DNA of 64,000 bases from Longispora fulva. GTDB taxonomy: Bacteria > Actinomycetota > Actinomycetes > Mycobacteriales > Micromonosporaceae. Made by a program: the position numbers and the translations under genes. Position 1 is the first letter of the stretch. Every line of letters starts with the position of its first letter. The stretch covers positions 8,555,501-8,619,500 of the forward strand of contig NZ_JADOUF010000001.1 of NCBI RefSeq assembly GCF_015751905.1. Reading direction: 5' to 3'. Under the pieces are notes generated by a model. That model did not search any database, was not told the origin of the DNA, and was given only the letters and a program-made list of their open reading frames with translations. Shown here in pieces: positions 15,280 to 24,361 of this stretch.

Positions 15280-15969
15280 TTGTTTATTGTCGGGTTTCCC
15301 GCCGCCGCCCTCGGTACGAATTGTTACGTCGCAGCGGGCGACGGGCCGGGCGGCGCGTGCGTGGTGGTCGACCCGGGCGTCGGCGTGCTGGCCGATCTCG
15401 ACGCGCTCCTCGCCGAGCACCGGCTCACCCCGGTCGCGGTCCTGCTGACCCACGGCCACTTCGACCACGTCTGGTCGGCGGCCGCGCTGTGCGCGGCCCG
15501 CGACATCCCGGCGTACGTGCACGCCGGCGACCTCGGGCTCCTCGCCGACCCGACCATGGGTCTCCCGATCAGCCTCGACCAGCTGGTGGGGCCGGGGCGG
15601 GACTACACCGGCCTGGTGGAGCCGCGTCTCGTGGCCGACGGCGACGTGCTGGAGCTGGCCGGGGCCGAGTTCACCGTCGACCACGTGCCCGGCCATACCG
15701 GCGGGTCGGTGCTGTACCGGACCCTCGGGGCCGAGCCCGTCTGCTTCACGGGCGACGTCCTGTTCGAGGGCACGATCGGCCGCACCGACCTCCCCGGCGG
15801 GGACACCGCGACGATGATGGCCAGCCTGCGCGAGCGGCTGCTGACCCTCGACGACGCGACGGTGTGCCTCCCGGGGCACGGCGCCCGGACCACGATCGGG
15901 CGCGAGCGGGTGGCGAACCCGTACCTGACCGGCCTGGCCGCGCCGGAGACCCGGCGGACCGGCTTCTAG
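15280..15969 (+). CDS. Glyoxalase II-like metallo-beta-lactamase-fold hydrolase
   Basis: 229 residues. The metal site motif THGHFDH (57-63) and downstream His/Asp ligands (HVPGHTGGS, FTGDVLFEGTIGR, CLPGHG) are all present. Members hydrolyse thioesters such as acylated thiols, and the actual substrate is unknown. I chose TTG 15280 because AGAAGGA ends 9 nt upstream and homologues begin at this point. An in-frame ATG at 15241 lies only two bases after TAGGCT, which reads better as the -10. The gene lies between the cyclophilins and hisS, a conserved neighbourhood. Confidence 0.88.
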   Translation: MFIVGFPAAALGTNCYVAAGDGPGGACVVVDPGVGVLADLDALLAEHRLTPVAVLLTHGHFDHVWSAAALCAARDIPAYVHAGDLGLLADPTMGLPISLDQLVGPGRDYTGLVEPRLVADGDVLELAGAEFTVDHVPGHTGGSVLYRTLGAEPVCFTGDVLFEGTIGRTDLPGGDTATMMASLRERLLTLDDATVCLPGHGARTTIGRERVANPYLTGLAAPETRRTGF

Positions 15970-16049
15970 ATCCCGTCCGCGTCGTTGTCCTCCCGGAGGG
16001 CGGCGACCCCCGCACGGCGAAGACTCTGATACGAGAGAGAGCACCCGAC

Positions 16050-17363
16050 ATGACCCGTCCGACTCCGCTCAGCGGCTTCCCCGAGTGGCTGCCCGGCCAG
16101 CGCATCATCGAGCAGACGGTCCTCGACCGGATCCGGGGCACCTTCGAGCTGCACGGCTTCGCGCCGATCGAGACCCGCGCCGTCGAGCCGATGGACCAGC
16201 TGCTCCGCAAGGGCGAGACCTCCAAGGAGGTGTACGTGCTCCGCCGGCTGCAGGCCGAGGGCGCCGACTCCTCCGACTCCGGCCTCGGCCTGCACTTCGA
16301 CCTGACCGTGCCGTTCGCCCGCTACGTGTTGGAGAACTCCGGCAAGCTGGCGTTCCCGTTCCGCCGGTACCAGATCCAGAAGTGCTGGCGGGGCGAGCGC
16401 CCCCAGGAGGGCCGCTACCGCGAGTTCTACCAGGCCGACATCGACATCATCGACCGCGAGACCCTGCCGAACCACTACGAGGCCGAGTTGCCCGTCGTGG
16501 TGGCCGACGCCCTGGCGAGCCTGCCGGTCCGGTTCACGATGCACGTGAACAACCGCAAACTGTCCGAGGGCTTCTACCGGGGCCTGGGCCTGTCCGATCC
16601 GATGGCGGCGCTTCGGGTGATCGACAAGCTGGACAAGGTCGGCCCGGACAAGGTGGCCGTGATGCTCGCCGAGCAGGCCGGCGCGTCGGAGGCCCAGGCG
16701 GCCGCGTGCCTCAAGCTCGCCGACATCTCCACGCCCGACAGTTCCTTCGTGGACGCCGTCCGCGCGCTCGGCGTCACCGACCCGCTGCTCGACGAGGGCC
16801 TCGAGGAGCTGGCCGCCGTGCTGGACACCGCAGCCGAGCACGCGCCCGGCCTGCTGGTCGCGGACATGCGGATCGCCCGGGGCCTGGACTACTACACCGG
16901 CACCGTGTACGAGACGTTCATCGAGGGCCGGGAGAAGTTCGGCTCGGTCTGCTCCGGCGGCCGGTACGACACCCTGGCCCAGTCCGGCAACGACACCTTC
17001 CCGGGCGTGGGCCTGTCGATCGGGGTGAGCCGGATCCTCGGCGTCCTGTTCGGCTCCGGCGCGCTGACCGTGAGCCGGCCGACCCCGACCTGTGTCCTGG
17101 TCGCGCTGCCCGCCGAGGAGGACCGGCCGGCGTGCAACCGGATCGCGGCGGCCCTGCGCGGGCGGGGGATCGCGGTGGAGGTCGCCCCGGCGGCGGCGAA
17201 GTTCGGCAAGCAGATCAAGTTCGCGGAGAAGCGCGGGATCCCGTTCGTGTGGTTCCCCGGGGACGAGCAGCAGGTGAAGGACATCCGCAGCGGCGAGCAG
17301 GCCGTGGCGGACCCGGCGACGTGGACGCCTCCGGTGGCGGATCTGCGGCCGACCGTCGCGTGA
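16050..17363 (+). CDS. hisS: Histidyl-tRNA synthetase
   Basis: 437 residues, class II aminoacyl-tRNA synthetase. Motif 2 is in the FRRYQIQKCWRGERPQEGRY region (about 108-127). The histidine-specific RGLDYYTGTVYE (about 277-288) and motif 3 GLSIGVSRI are clear, followed by an anticodon-binding domain (about 345-437). ATG 16050 has a GAGAGAGAG purine tract upstream and is preferred to the very long in-frame extension. It follows the MBL hydrolase by 80 nt. I see no T-box leader. Confidence 0.95.
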   Translation: MTRPTPLSGFPEWLPGQRIIEQTVLDRIRGTFELHGFAPIETRAVEPMDQLLRKGETSKEVYVLRRLQAEGADSSDSGLGLHFDLTVPFARYVLENSGKLAFPFRRYQIQKCWRGERPQEGRYREFYQADIDIIDRETLPNHYEAELPVVVADALASLPVRFTMHVNNRKLSEGFYRGLGLSDPMAALRVIDKLDKVGPDKVAVMLAEQAGASEAQAAACLKLADISTPDSSFVDAVRALGVTDPLLDEGLEELAAVLDTAAEHAPGLLVADMRIARGLDYYTGTVYETFIEGREKFGSVCSGGRYDTLAQSGNDTFPGVGLSIGVSRILGVLFGSGALTVSRPTPTCVLVALPAEEDRPACNRIAAALRGRGIAVEVAPAAAKFGKQIKFAEKRGIPFVWFPGDEQQVKDIRSGEQAVADPATWTPPVADLRPTVA

Positions 17364-17509
17364 GTTCGCGGCGCCGCGGGCCTCCGTCGAGGACCGCGGT
17401 GCCGCCGACCCGGCCGCCCTACGCTGCCCCCGCGCAGACCCGACAGCCCTTCGCCGCCCCTCCGCGCCGGCCTGGTGGCCCCCGGGCGCGCGGCCGGCCC
17501 GGTGGACGC

Positions 17510-18001
17510 TCAGTCCCGTCGCGCCGGCGCCGTCGCCACCATCCACGCCGCCTGCACCCCGAGGAACACCAGCGCGCACAACAGCAGCGCCTCCACCTGC
17601 AGGTTCGTCAGGTCGCCCCGGATCGCGGCCCCCAGCGGGGGGATCGCGGCGACGGCGGCGACCGCCAGGTACACCGGCACGGCGCACAGCAGCACCCTGC
17701 CGGCCGCCCGGCGCCCGGTCGCCTGGCGGAGCGCCGGCACGAGCAGCGCCACGGCGAGTGCCCCGACCAGCCCGGCGAACGTGAACGACGACCGCCACAG
17801 CGCTGGCACGTCCGGCGCGACCTGGGACAGCAGCGCCATGGTGCCGGGCACGACGAACTGCAACGAGACGAGGTAGGCGGCCTGGTGCACGGCCGAGCCG
17901 GGGTCCGCGAGGTCGGCCCGGTCCTTGGTTGTCACCCACCACAGGCCGAGCAGGGTGAAGTTGACCGCCGCGACGACGCCGTAGAACGCGCTGAGATCCA
18001 C
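17510..18001 (-). CDS. Four-helix integral membrane protein, unknown function
   Basis: 163 residues from GTG 18001, chosen because AGGAG lies 8 nt upstream. Hydrophobic segments lie at about 5-22 (YGVVAAVNFTLLGLWWV), 40-60, 70-90, 100-125 and 133-155, giving four or five helices with short loops and few charged residues. I recognise no family. It is convergent with hisS and divergent from aspS. A CATAAT hexamer at 18023-18028 on the minus strand is a plausible -10. Confidence 0.7.
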   Translation of the reverse strand: MDLSAFYGVVAAVNFTLLGLWWVTTKDRADLADPGSAVHQAAYLVSLQFVVPGTMALLSQVAPDVPALWRSSFTFAGLVGALAVALLVPALRQATGRRAAGRVLLCAVPVYLAVAAVAAIPPLGAAIRGDLTNLQVEALLLCALVFLGVQAAWMVATAPARRD

Positions 18002-18356
18002 GAGAGCTCCTAGGGGCGCGTGATTATGCACTGATTGTAGGAGTTTGCCTGGTCTGGGCACGGCGCAACGCCCACGTGGTCCGGCGCCGCCGACCCCGGA
18101 GGGCGGCCATCGTCCGGGGCCTGCCGGGACCACGGCCCGCCAGGGCCGGTCCGGACAGCGCCCGCCGCCGGCGAGCCCTGACCGTGGCCCGCCCAGGCCG
18201 GCGCCGCCGACCGCCCGGCGACGGTCCGGAGCCCCGACAACGGAGCCGGACCGAGGCTGTCGGCCCGGCCCGCCCACGGCGGGGGTGCCCAGCCCAGCGC
18301 CCACCGGGCGCTCTGCGAGAATGTTGCGCGACGAAAACGGACGAAGGAGAAGCTCT
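18002..18356. other. 355-nt gene-free stretch upstream of aspS
   Basis: After the minus-strand promoter (CATAAT, 18023-18028) the segment is extremely G+C rich and has no convincing coding frame with a ribosome site. It contains a 15-nt direct repeat CCGGCGCCGCCGACC at 18081 and 18198. The last 60 bases are less G+C rich and hold the aspS ribosome site. No T-box or other riboswitch is recognisable. Confidence 0.5.
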
Positions 18357-20096
18357 GTGATCCGCACCCACGAGGCCGGGGCGCTGCGTTCCACGCACGT
18401 CGGCGAGCGCGTGACCCTGGCGGGCTGGGTCGCCCGGCGCCGCGACCACGGCGGCGTGATCTTCATCGACCTGCGCGACGCCTCCGGGTTCGTCCAGGCC
18501 GTGTTCCGCGGGGAGGACGACGCCGCCCACGGCCTGCGCAACGAGTACTGCGTGAAGGTCACCGGCACCGTCGAGCTGCGCCCCGCCGGCAACGAGAACC
18601 CCGAGCTGCCCACCGGCGAGATCGAGCTGAACGTCACCGAGCTTGTCATCCTGTCGGAGGCGGCCCCGCTGCCGTTGCCGATCGACGACCACGTCGAGGT
18701 GGGCGACGAGGCCCGGCTGAAGTACCGCTACCTGGACCTGCGCCGCTCCGGCCCGGCGAAGGCGCTGCGGATGCGCTCGGACGCCAACCGGATCGCCCGC
18801 GACCTGCTCAACGAGCGCAAGTTCGTGGAGATCGAGACCCCGACCCTGACCCGGTCCACCCCGGAGGGCGCGCGCGACTTCCTGGTGCCGGTGCGGGTCA
18901 AGCCGGGTTCCTGGTACGCGCTGCCGCAGTCCCCGCAGCTGTTCAAGCAGCTTCTGATGGTCGCCGGCATGGAGCGGTACTACCAGATCGCCCGCTGCTA
19001 CCGCGACGAGGACTCCCGCGCGGACCGGCAGCCGGAGTTCACCCAGCTCGACATCGAGATGTCCTTCGTGACCCAGGAGGACATCATCGAGCTCGGCGAG
19101 TCGATCGCCGCCGCCCTGTGGCGCGAGCTGGTCGGCTACGAGATGCCCCGGCCGCTGCCGCAGATCACCTGGCACGACGCGATGGACCGGTACGGCTCCG
19201 ACAAGCCCGACCTGCGCTACGGCGTGGAGCTGGTCGAGCTGACGACCTACTTCCAGGGCACAGAGTTCCGGGTGTTCCAGGCCCCCTACACCGGCGCGGT
19301 CGTCATGCCGGGCGGGGCGGCGCAGACCCGCAAGGAGCTCGACGGCTGGCAGGACTGGGCGAAGTCCCGGGGCGCACGCGGCCTGGCGTACGTGCTGTTC
19401 GACGCCGAGACCGGTGAGGCCCGGGGCCCGGTCGCCAAGAACCTGTCCGAGGCGCACCTGGCCGGCCTGGCCGACGCGGCCGGCGCGAAGCCGGGTGACG
19501 CGGTGTTCTTCGCCGCCGGCGAGCGCCGCGCGTCCCAGGAGCTGCTGGGCGCGGCCCGGATCGAGATCGCCAGGCGGTCGAACCTGATCGACGAGGCCGC
19601 GTGGGCGTTCTGCTGGGTGGTCGACGCCCCGATGTTCGAGAAGAACGACGACGGTTCCTGGACCGCCGTGCACCACCCCTTCACCTCGCCGAACGAGGAG
19701 TGGGAGCCGAAGTTCGAGGAGTCCCCGGACGGCGCCCTGGCCTACGCCTACGACATCGTCTGCAACGGCAACGAGATCGGCGGCGGCTCGGTCCGTATCC
19801 ACAAGGGCGGTGTCCAGCGCCGGGTGTTCGACCTGCTGGGCATCACCGAGGAGGAGGCGGCGGACAAGTTCGGCTTCCTGCTGGAGGCGTTCAACTACGG
19901 CCCGCCGCCGCACGCGGGCATCGCGTTCGGCTGGGACCGGGTCTGCATGCTGCTCGCCGGCTCGGACACGATCCGCGACGTGATCGCGTTCCCGAAGTCC
20001 GGCGGCGGCTACGACCCGCTGACCGGCGCGCCGACCCCGATCACGGCCCAGCAGCGCCTCGAGGCGGGCGTGGACGGCCCCCCGAAGAAGGCATAA
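18357..20096 (+). CDS. aspS: Aspartyl-tRNA synthetase, probably nondiscriminating (Asp/Asn)
   Basis: 579 residues, bacterial-type class II enzyme with an N-terminal OB-fold anticodon domain, catalytic core and GAD insertion. Landmarks are [42 protein letters not shown] and the C-terminal [21 protein letters not shown]. His31 (RRRDHGG) replaces the Leu of the discriminating E. coli enzyme. In Pseudomonas His31 is linked to charging both tRNA-Asp and tRNA-Asn, so GatCAB probably finishes Asn-tRNA. GTG 18357 follows AAGGAG and removes 104 spurious upstream codons. Confidence 0.95.
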   Translation: MIRTHEAGALRSTHVGERVTLAGWVARRRDHGGVIFIDLRDASGFVQAVFRGEDDAAHGLRNEYCVKVTGTVELRPAGNENPELPTGEIELNVTELVILSEAAPLPLPIDDHVEVGDEARLKYRYLDLRRSGPAKALRMRSDANRIARDLLNERKFVEIETPTLTRSTPEGARDFLVPVRVKPGSWYALPQSPQLFKQLLMVAGMERYYQIARCYRDEDSRADRQPEFTQLDIEMSFVTQEDIIELGESIAAALWRELVGYEMPRPLPQITWHDAMDRYGSDKPDLRYGVELVELTTYFQGTEFRVFQAPYTGAVVMPGGAAQTRKELDGWQDWAKSRGARGLAYVLFDAETGEARGPVAKNLSEAHLAGLADAAGAKPGDAVFFAAGERRASQELLGAARIEIARRSNLIDEAAWAFCWVVDAPMFEKNDDGSWTAVHHPFTSPNEEWEPKFEESPDGALAYAYDIVCNGNEIGGGSVRIHKGGVQRRVFDLLGITEEEAADKFGFLLEAFNYGPPPHAGIAFGWDRVCMLLAGSDTIRDVIAFPKSGGGYDPLTGAPTPITAQQRLEAGVDGPPKKA

Positions 20097-20135
20097 ACCC
20101 AACCCATTTTTCGGGTACGGGGAAGCGTCACCCGA

Positions 20136-20161
20136 GCGCGGCGGCCGATCGGCCGCCGCGC
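20136..20161. repeat. Perfect 26-bp palindrome between aspS and the next gene
   Basis: The half-site GCGCGGCGGCCGA is followed immediately by its exact reverse complement, with no spacer. It ends 6 bp before the TAGTCT -10 box of the downstream gene and 40 nt after the aspS stop. An operator over the promoter is more likely than a terminator because a loop-free hairpin is poor. Confidence 0.6.
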
Positions 20162-20167
20162 CGGCGT

Positions 20168-20173
20168 TAGTCT
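20168..20173 (+). promoter_or_regulatory. Leaderless -10 box
   Basis: TAGTCT is followed by six bases and the GTG at 20180, with no ribosome site. Its upstream edge adjoins the 26-bp palindrome. Confidence 0.45.
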
Positions 20174-20179
20174 CCTCCC

Positions 20180-20986
20180 GTGGACACTCTTCTCATCACG
20201 GGCGCGTCCGGCTTCCTCGGCGCGGAGGTCGCCCGCCGGGCGGTCGCCGCCGGCTGGCGGGTCGTCGGCACCTACCAGTCCCGGGTCCCCGAGATCGGCG
20301 GCGTCACCTGGCACCGCCTCGACGTCACCGACCGGGTCGCCGTCGCAGCCCTGGTCGAGGACGCGGACCCATCCGCCGTCGTGCACACCGCCTTCGCCCG
20401 GAACTCCTGGTCGGTCAACGCCGACGGCGCGGCGAACGTGGCCTTGGCGTCGGTGGGCCGCCGGCTGGTGCACGTGTCCAGCGACGCGGTGTTCGCCGGT
20501 CGCACGGCGCCCTACACCGAGCAGGACACCCCGGAGCCGATCACGTCCTACGGCGGGTCGAAGGCCGCGGCGGAGACCGCGATCCACGCCGTACACCCGG
20601 ACGCGGTGATCGTGCGCAACTCCCTGATCCTCGGCGACGGCGACAGCGCCCACGAGAAGATCATCCGGGATCTGGCGGAGGGCCGCCGCGACGGCGTGCT
20701 GTTCACGGAGGAGCTGCGCTGCCCGATCCACGTCGCCGACCTCGCCTCGGCCCTGCTGGAACTCGCCGGCAACGACCACGCCGGCGTCCTCAACGTCGCC
20801 GGCCCCGACGCCGTCAGCCGCTACGAGCTGGGCGTCCTGTTCGCCGCGCGGCTCGGGATCGACCCGGACAGACTGCGAGGCGGACCCGCCCCCTTCGCGT
20901 GCCCGGGGGAGATCCGCCTCGATACCAGCCTTGCCCTGGACCTGCTGCACACCAGGCTCAGGGGCGTACGCGAACTCGCGGCCTGA
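20180..20986 (+). CDS. NAD(P)-dependent sugar-epimerase/dTDP-4-dehydrorhamnose reductase-like protein
   Basis: 268 residues of the extended SDR/RmlD type. The nucleotide-binding GASGFLG lies at 8-14, with SSDAVFAGRTAPYTE (about 99-113) and the catalytic YGGSK (about 124-128). RmlD-like proteins reduce dTDP-4-keto sugars, but no sugar operon surrounds this gene, so the substrate is open. It is monocistronic, with a palindrome over its promoter. It ends 5 nt from the convergent 72-residue gene, leaving almost no room for a terminator. Confidence 0.85.
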   Translation: MDTLLITGASGFLGAEVARRAVAAGWRVVGTYQSRVPEIGGVTWHRLDVTDRVAVAALVEDADPSAVVHTAFARNSWSVNADGAANVALASVGRRLVHVSSDAVFAGRTAPYTEQDTPEPITSYGGSKAAAETAIHAVHPDAVIVRNSLILGDGDSAHEKIIRDLAEGRRDGVLFTEELRCPIHVADLASALLELAGNDHAGVLNVAGPDAVSRYELGVLFAARLGIDPDRLRGGPAPFACPGEIRLDTSLALDLLHTRLRGVRELAA

Positions 20987-20991
20987 TCAGC

Positions 20992-21210
20992 TCAGAGCCG
21001 GGAGTCGTCGTTCGTGCAGGACAGCCACCCGCTCGTCGCCTCGCGGGCCTCGGCCGCCTGCGCCGCTGTCACCAGTCCGTTCACGTCGGAGGACCGTCCG
21101 AGGATGGCCTCCACCTGGGCGCGCTGTTCGACCGTGATCGCCCAGAAAGCGGACGACGCGCTTCCGTCAGCGTGCCAGTCCACAATGCTCAACGTGCGTC
21201 GCTCAACCAT
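20992..21210 (-). CDS. Small hypothetical protein, 72 residues
   Basis: ATG 21210 has GGGAGG 5 nt upstream, a strong ribosome site, so the gene is probably real. The sequence starts MVERRTLSIVDWHADGSASS and contains VEQRAQVEAILGR and a single cysteine near the end (SGWLSCTND). No family is recognised. It lies 58 nt downstream of the cold-shock gene on the same strand with no terminator between, so co-transcription is likely. Confidence 0.6.
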   Translation of the reverse strand: MVERRTLSIVDWHADGSASSAFWAITVEQRAQVEAILGRSSDVNGLVTAAQAAEAREATSGWLSCTNDDSRL

Positions 21211-21268
21211 CACTGCCTCCCGCAACCGTGTGAGGGCGCGGTCTAACGGCGGGGAGAGCTGGCTGCCG

Positions 21269-21472
21269 TCAGATCGCTTTGACGTTTTCCGCCTGCGGGC
21301 CCTTCTGGCCCTGACCCACATCGAACTCGACCCGCTGGTTCTCATCCAGGCTGCGATAGCCCTGGCTCGCGATAGCGGAGAAGTGCACGAAGAGATCCTG
21401 CCCGCCGTCGTCCGGAGTGATGAAGCCGAAACCCTTTTCGGCGTTGAACCACTTCACTGTTCCTTCGGCCAT
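21269..21472 (-). CDS. Cold-shock protein, CspA family
   Basis: 67 residues: [18 protein letters not shown] with RNP-1 KGFGFI and RNP-2 LFVHFSAI. It is a single five-stranded RNA/DNA-binding barrel that melts RNA structure. The start is fixed by the conserved MAEGTVKWF and an AGGAAGG ribosome site. An upstream in-frame ATG adds residues unlike the family and would cross the promoter. The promoter lies within the 3' end of the neighbouring GNAT gene. Confidence 0.95.
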   Translation of the reverse strand: MAEGTVKWFNAEKGFGFITPDDGGQDLFVHFSAIASQGYRSLDENQRVEFDVGQGQKGPQAENVKAI

Positions 21473-21512
21473 TGACCCGGCCTTCCTGTTGCTACCGCGT
21501 GACTTACCCCCC

Positions 21513-21518
21513 AGCCTA
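21513..21518 (-). promoter_or_regulatory. -10 box of the cold-shock gene
   Basis: TAGGCT on the minus strand, 41 nt before the cold-shock ATG. It overlaps the last codons of the GNAT gene. The -35 region (GTGTTC/TGTTCG) is poor. Confidence 0.45.
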
Positions 21519-22274
21519 GCCCGGTATCGCCCCGCGAACACGCGAATCGGACGATGCCAACCTGCCGGCGGTCCGCGCGATGGTCCCCCGGTAGCCCAGT
21601 CGGCTGTACAGGGCCGCGGCGCGGGCGTTGTCCGAATACACCCCCAGGCCGGTGATGCCGTGCTCGGCGAGCAGGGTCCGGGTCACCGCGGCCGTCAGCG
21701 CCGCGCCGAGGCCGCGGCCCTGGTGGGCGGGGTGCACGGCGATCCCGGAGACGACCCCGAACCCGGGGGAGCTCTCGTCGGCGGCGACCGCGGCGAGAGC
21801 GCCGGCGACCCGGATCCCGAACCATCCCCGGGCCTTCCCGTCGGTCGGCCGGATCGAACTCTCCGGCAGCGCCAGGTCCAGGACGGCGTCGATCTCCGCC
21901 GCGGACGTCGGGCCGTCGAGCCGAAGCACCTCGGGCGCGTCGGGCGCCTCCGGCGGGGCGGACTCCGTCCACAGGAAGTCCCACTCGTGCACCCGTCCCT
22001 CGAACCCGGCGGCCACGCCCCGGGGCCCGTTGAACCAGTGCCCGGCGGCCAGCAGCCCCTCTTCGCGGGCGAACGCCAGCAGCGCGGCGCAGGCCCCCGG
22101 GTCGCCCAGCCCGTGGCCGCGGGGCTCGCCGTCGGGCCGTCGGCTGAGGACGAGCAGGGCGCCGCCGTGCGCGTACCCCGTGACGGGTGCCTCCTCGAGG
22201 AGCACCAGGCGCAGGTAGGGGCTGTCGTCGAGCGCGCGCAACGCCGCGCGGTCGGTGAGGATGACGGGTTCCAC
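21516..22274 (-). CDS. GNAT-family N-acetyltransferase
   Basis: 252 residues. The C-terminal half is a GNAT domain with [20 protein letters not shown] (acetyl-CoA pyrophosphate loop QGRGLG, about 188-193) and [19 protein letters not shown]. The N-terminal half resembles a second, degenerate acetyltransferase fold, a common two-lobe layout. The substrate is unknown. The GTG at 22274 is 6 nt after TACCGT on the minus strand and lacks a ribosome site, so a leaderless mRNA is expected. It is divergent from rarA across 83 bp. Confidence 0.85.
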   Translation of the reverse strand: MEPVILTDRAALRALDDSPYLRLVLLEEAPVTGYAHGGALLVLSRRPDGEPRGHGLGDPGACAALLAFAREEGLLAAGHWFNGPRGVAAGFEGRVHEWDFLWTESAPPEAPDAPEVLRLDGPTSAAEIDAVLDLALPESSIRPTDGKARGWFGIRVAGALAAVAADESSPGFGVVSGIAVHPAHQGRGLGAALTAAVTRTLLAEHGITGLGVYSDNARAAALYSRLGYRGTIARTAGRLASSDSRVRGAIPG

Positions 22275-22344
22275 GCCCCGACGGTACCGGTGAGCGTCGT
22301 CACCGCTCGCCGGGCGATGACCGGGTTCCGTCGGGGGTCGCCGG

Positions 22345-22350
22345 TAAGGT
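22345..22350 (+). promoter_or_regulatory. Leaderless -10 box of rarA
   Basis: TAAGGT is followed by 7 nt and the rarA GTG at 22358, with no Shine-Dalgarno between. The divergent GNAT promoter (TACCGT, 22281-22286 on the minus strand) has the same geometry. Confidence 0.45.
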
Positions 22351-22357
22351 CTGCGGC

Positions 22358-23842
22358 GTGGACGCGCTGTTCGAGATGTCGGAGCCCGGGGGTTCGGCCA
22401 CCGCGTCCCCCGGCGAGTTCGCCGACGTGCCGCCGGGAGCCCCGCTGGCCGTCCGGATGCGACCCCGCGCCATCGACGAGCTGGTCGGTCAGGCGCACCT
22501 GCTCGCGCCGGGGGCCCCGCTGCACCAGCTGGTCAGCGGCGACTCTCCGATGTCGGTGATCCTCTGGGGCCCGCCCGGCTCGGGCAAGACGACTGTCGCG
22601 CACCTGGTGGCCCGGTCCTCGCAGCGCCGGTTCGTCGCCCTGTCGGCCCTGTCCGCCGGGGTCAAGGACGTCCGCGAGGTGATCGCCGCCGCGAAGGCCG
22701 ACCGCCGGCGCTCCGGCCGGGCGACGGTGCTGTTCATCGACGAGGTGCACCGGTTCACCAAGACCCAGCAGGACTCGCTGCTGGCCGCCGTGGAGGACCG
22801 CACGGTCACCCTGCTCGCGGCGACCACCGAGAATCCCTACTTCTCGATCGTCTCCCCGCTGCTGTCCCGGTGCGTGCTGCTCACCCTGCGGGCGCTGGAC
22901 GAGGTGGCCGTCGGCGGGCTGGTCGACCGGGCGTTGACCGACGAGCGCGGCCTGGCCGGCACGGTCACGCTGACCCCGGAGGCGCGCGACCATCTCGTGC
23001 GGCTCGCCGGGGGAGACGTCCGCAAGGCCCTCACGGCCCTGGAGGCCGCCGCGTCCGCGGCCCGGGCCCCGGGCGACGCCGCGCGGCCCGAACAGGCGTC
23101 GGGTGACGCTGCCGCGGCACCCGGAGACGCCGCCCGGCCCGACCCGGCGGCCGACGGTCGCGCGTCGGCCGTGCCGGGGGCCGCGGGGCCTCGTACCCGG
23201 ATGATCGATCTCGCGACGATCGAGGCGGCCATCGACGTCGCCGCCGTGCGCTACGACCGCGACGGCGACGGCCACTACGACGTGACCAGCGCGTTCATCA
23301 AGAGCATGCGCGGCTCCGACGTCGACGCCGCCCTGCACTGGCTGGCCAGGATGCTCGTCGCGGGTGAGGACCCCCGGTTCATCGCCCGCCGGCTGGTCAT
23401 CTTCGCCAGCGAGGACGTCGGGATGGCCGACCCGACGGCGTTGCAGGTCGCGACGGCCGCCGCGCAGGCCGTGGCGCTGATCGGTCTGCCGGAGGGCCAG
23501 CTCAACCTGGCCCAGGCCGTGGTGCACCTGGCCACGGCCCCGAAGTCCAACTCGGTGACCACGGCGATCTTCGCGGCGATCGCCGACGTGAAGGCCGGCC
23601 GGACCGGCAACGTCCCGCCGGCCCTGCGCGACGCGCACTACGCGGGCGCGAAGGGCCTCGGCCACGGCGCCGGTTACCGCTACCCGCACGACGACCCGCG
23701 CGCCGTCGTCGCCCAGCAGTACGCGCCGGACGAGGTCGTCGGCCGCGACTACTACCAGCCCAGCTCACACGGCGCGGAGCGCGCGGTGTCCGAACGACTC
23801 GACAAGCTGCGGACCATCATCCGCTCCCGGGGAGACTCCTAG
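22358..23842 (+). CDS. rarA: Replication-associated recombination protein RarA (MgsA)
   Basis: 494 residues, AAA+ clamp-loader-like ATPase acting at stalled forks. [16 protein letters not shown] opens the core, Walker A is [10 protein letters not shown] (about 69-78), Walker [11 protein letters not shown], sensor 1 AATTENPYF. The C-terminal tetramerisation domain has [11 protein letters not shown] and YPHDD. Residues about 232-275 are an Ala/Pro/Asp-rich insert with repeated PGDAARP, absent from E. coli RarA and sited at the lid/C-domain junction. The stop overlaps the next GTG by one base. Confidence 0.94.
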   Translation: MDALFEMSEPGGSATASPGEFADVPPGAPLAVRMRPRAIDELVGQAHLLAPGAPLHQLVSGDSPMSVILWGPPGSGKTTVAHLVARSSQRRFVALSALSAGVKDVREVIAAAKADRRRSGRATVLFIDEVHRFTKTQQDSLLAAVEDRTVTLLAATTENPYFSIVSPLLSRCVLLTLRALDEVAVGGLVDRALTDERGLAGTVTLTPEARDHLVRLAGGDVRKALTALEAAASAARAPGDAARPEQASGDAAAAPGDAARPDPAADGRASAVPGAAGPRTRMIDLATIEAAIDVAAVRYDRDGDGHYDVTSAFIKSMRGSDVDAALHWLARMLVAGEDPRFIARRLVIFASEDVGMADPTALQVATAAAQAVALIGLPEGQLNLAQAVVHLATAPKSNSVTTAIFAAIADVKAGRTGNVPPALRDAHYAGAKGLGHGAGYRYPHDDPRAVVAQQYAPDEVVGRDYYQPSSHGAERAVSERLDKLRTIIRSRGDS

Positions 23843-24237
23843 TGCGCACGAAGTTCCTGGTCGCCCTGTCCGTGGCGGCCCTGGCCCTGACCGGCTGCGG
23901 GGGCCCGAGCGGTGCCGCCGAGGCGCTGGACAAGGTCGAGGCGCCCGACTGGCTCGGCAAGCCGGCCGACACGACGAAGGGCGACAACCTGGTCCGGACG
24001 TACGTGGGGGTGCCCCGGCGGGCGGCGGAGGCCGAGTCGGCGTACTCGCAGGCGCTGGACCGGGCCGGCTGGCGGTTCCACGACGGCGGCCCGTCGTGCG
24101 GGAAGAATCCGACGAAGGACGGCTGCTGGACGGCGGAGGACCTCCTGATCACGGTGTCAGGTGGTGGTAACGACAGTGCCACTCCGGATGCCACTCCGGC
24201 GACCACCTTGACCATCATGGTGATGGCGAAGCCCTAG
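23842..24237 (+). CDS. Putative lipoprotein
   Basis: 131 residues. An N-terminal signal MRTKFLVALSVAALALTGCGG has a lipobox ending at Cys19, so the mature protein should be lipid-anchored on the outer face of the membrane. The remainder contains CGKNPTKDGCW, a likely disulfide pair. I recognise no domain. The GTG shares its first base with the rarA stop, and GGGGAG lies just upstream, so it is coupled to rarA although the functions look unrelated. Confidence 0.75.
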   Translation: MRTKFLVALSVAALALTGCGGPSGAAEALDKVEAPDWLGKPADTTKGDNLVRTYVGVPRRAAEAESAYSQALDRAGWRFHDGGPSCGKNPTKDGCWTAEDLLITVSGGGNDSATPDATPATTLTIMVMAKP

Positions 24238-24321
24238 CCGGTGCCTCCGGGGGTCGCGCCGTCGCGGAAGGGCCGTCGCGTGTCCGTGAAGGCCTGGCGC
24301 TGGTCGGCCGGGAGCTAGCGA

Positions 24322-24327
24322 TAGGGT
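24322..24327 (+). promoter_or_regulatory. -10 box upstream of the DUF948 gene
   Basis: TAGGGT lies 34 nt before the GTG at 24362. It would start a separate transcript for the DUF948 and DUF6167-like genes and possibly alaS. Confidence 0.35.
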
Positions 24328-24361
24328 CAGCGCGAGAGGTTTGTCACGAAGGGGGACCGCA

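Noticed and set aside
14673-16049. In-frame 5' extension of hisS by 459 codons
   Set aside because: It overlaps the cyclophilin and MBL genes. ATG 16050 has a ribosome site and the normal HisRS start.
18002-18356. T-box or other tRNA-sensing leader before aspS
   Set aside because: No specifier loop, T-box sequence or terminator/antiterminator pair seen. The same negative holds for hisS and alaS.
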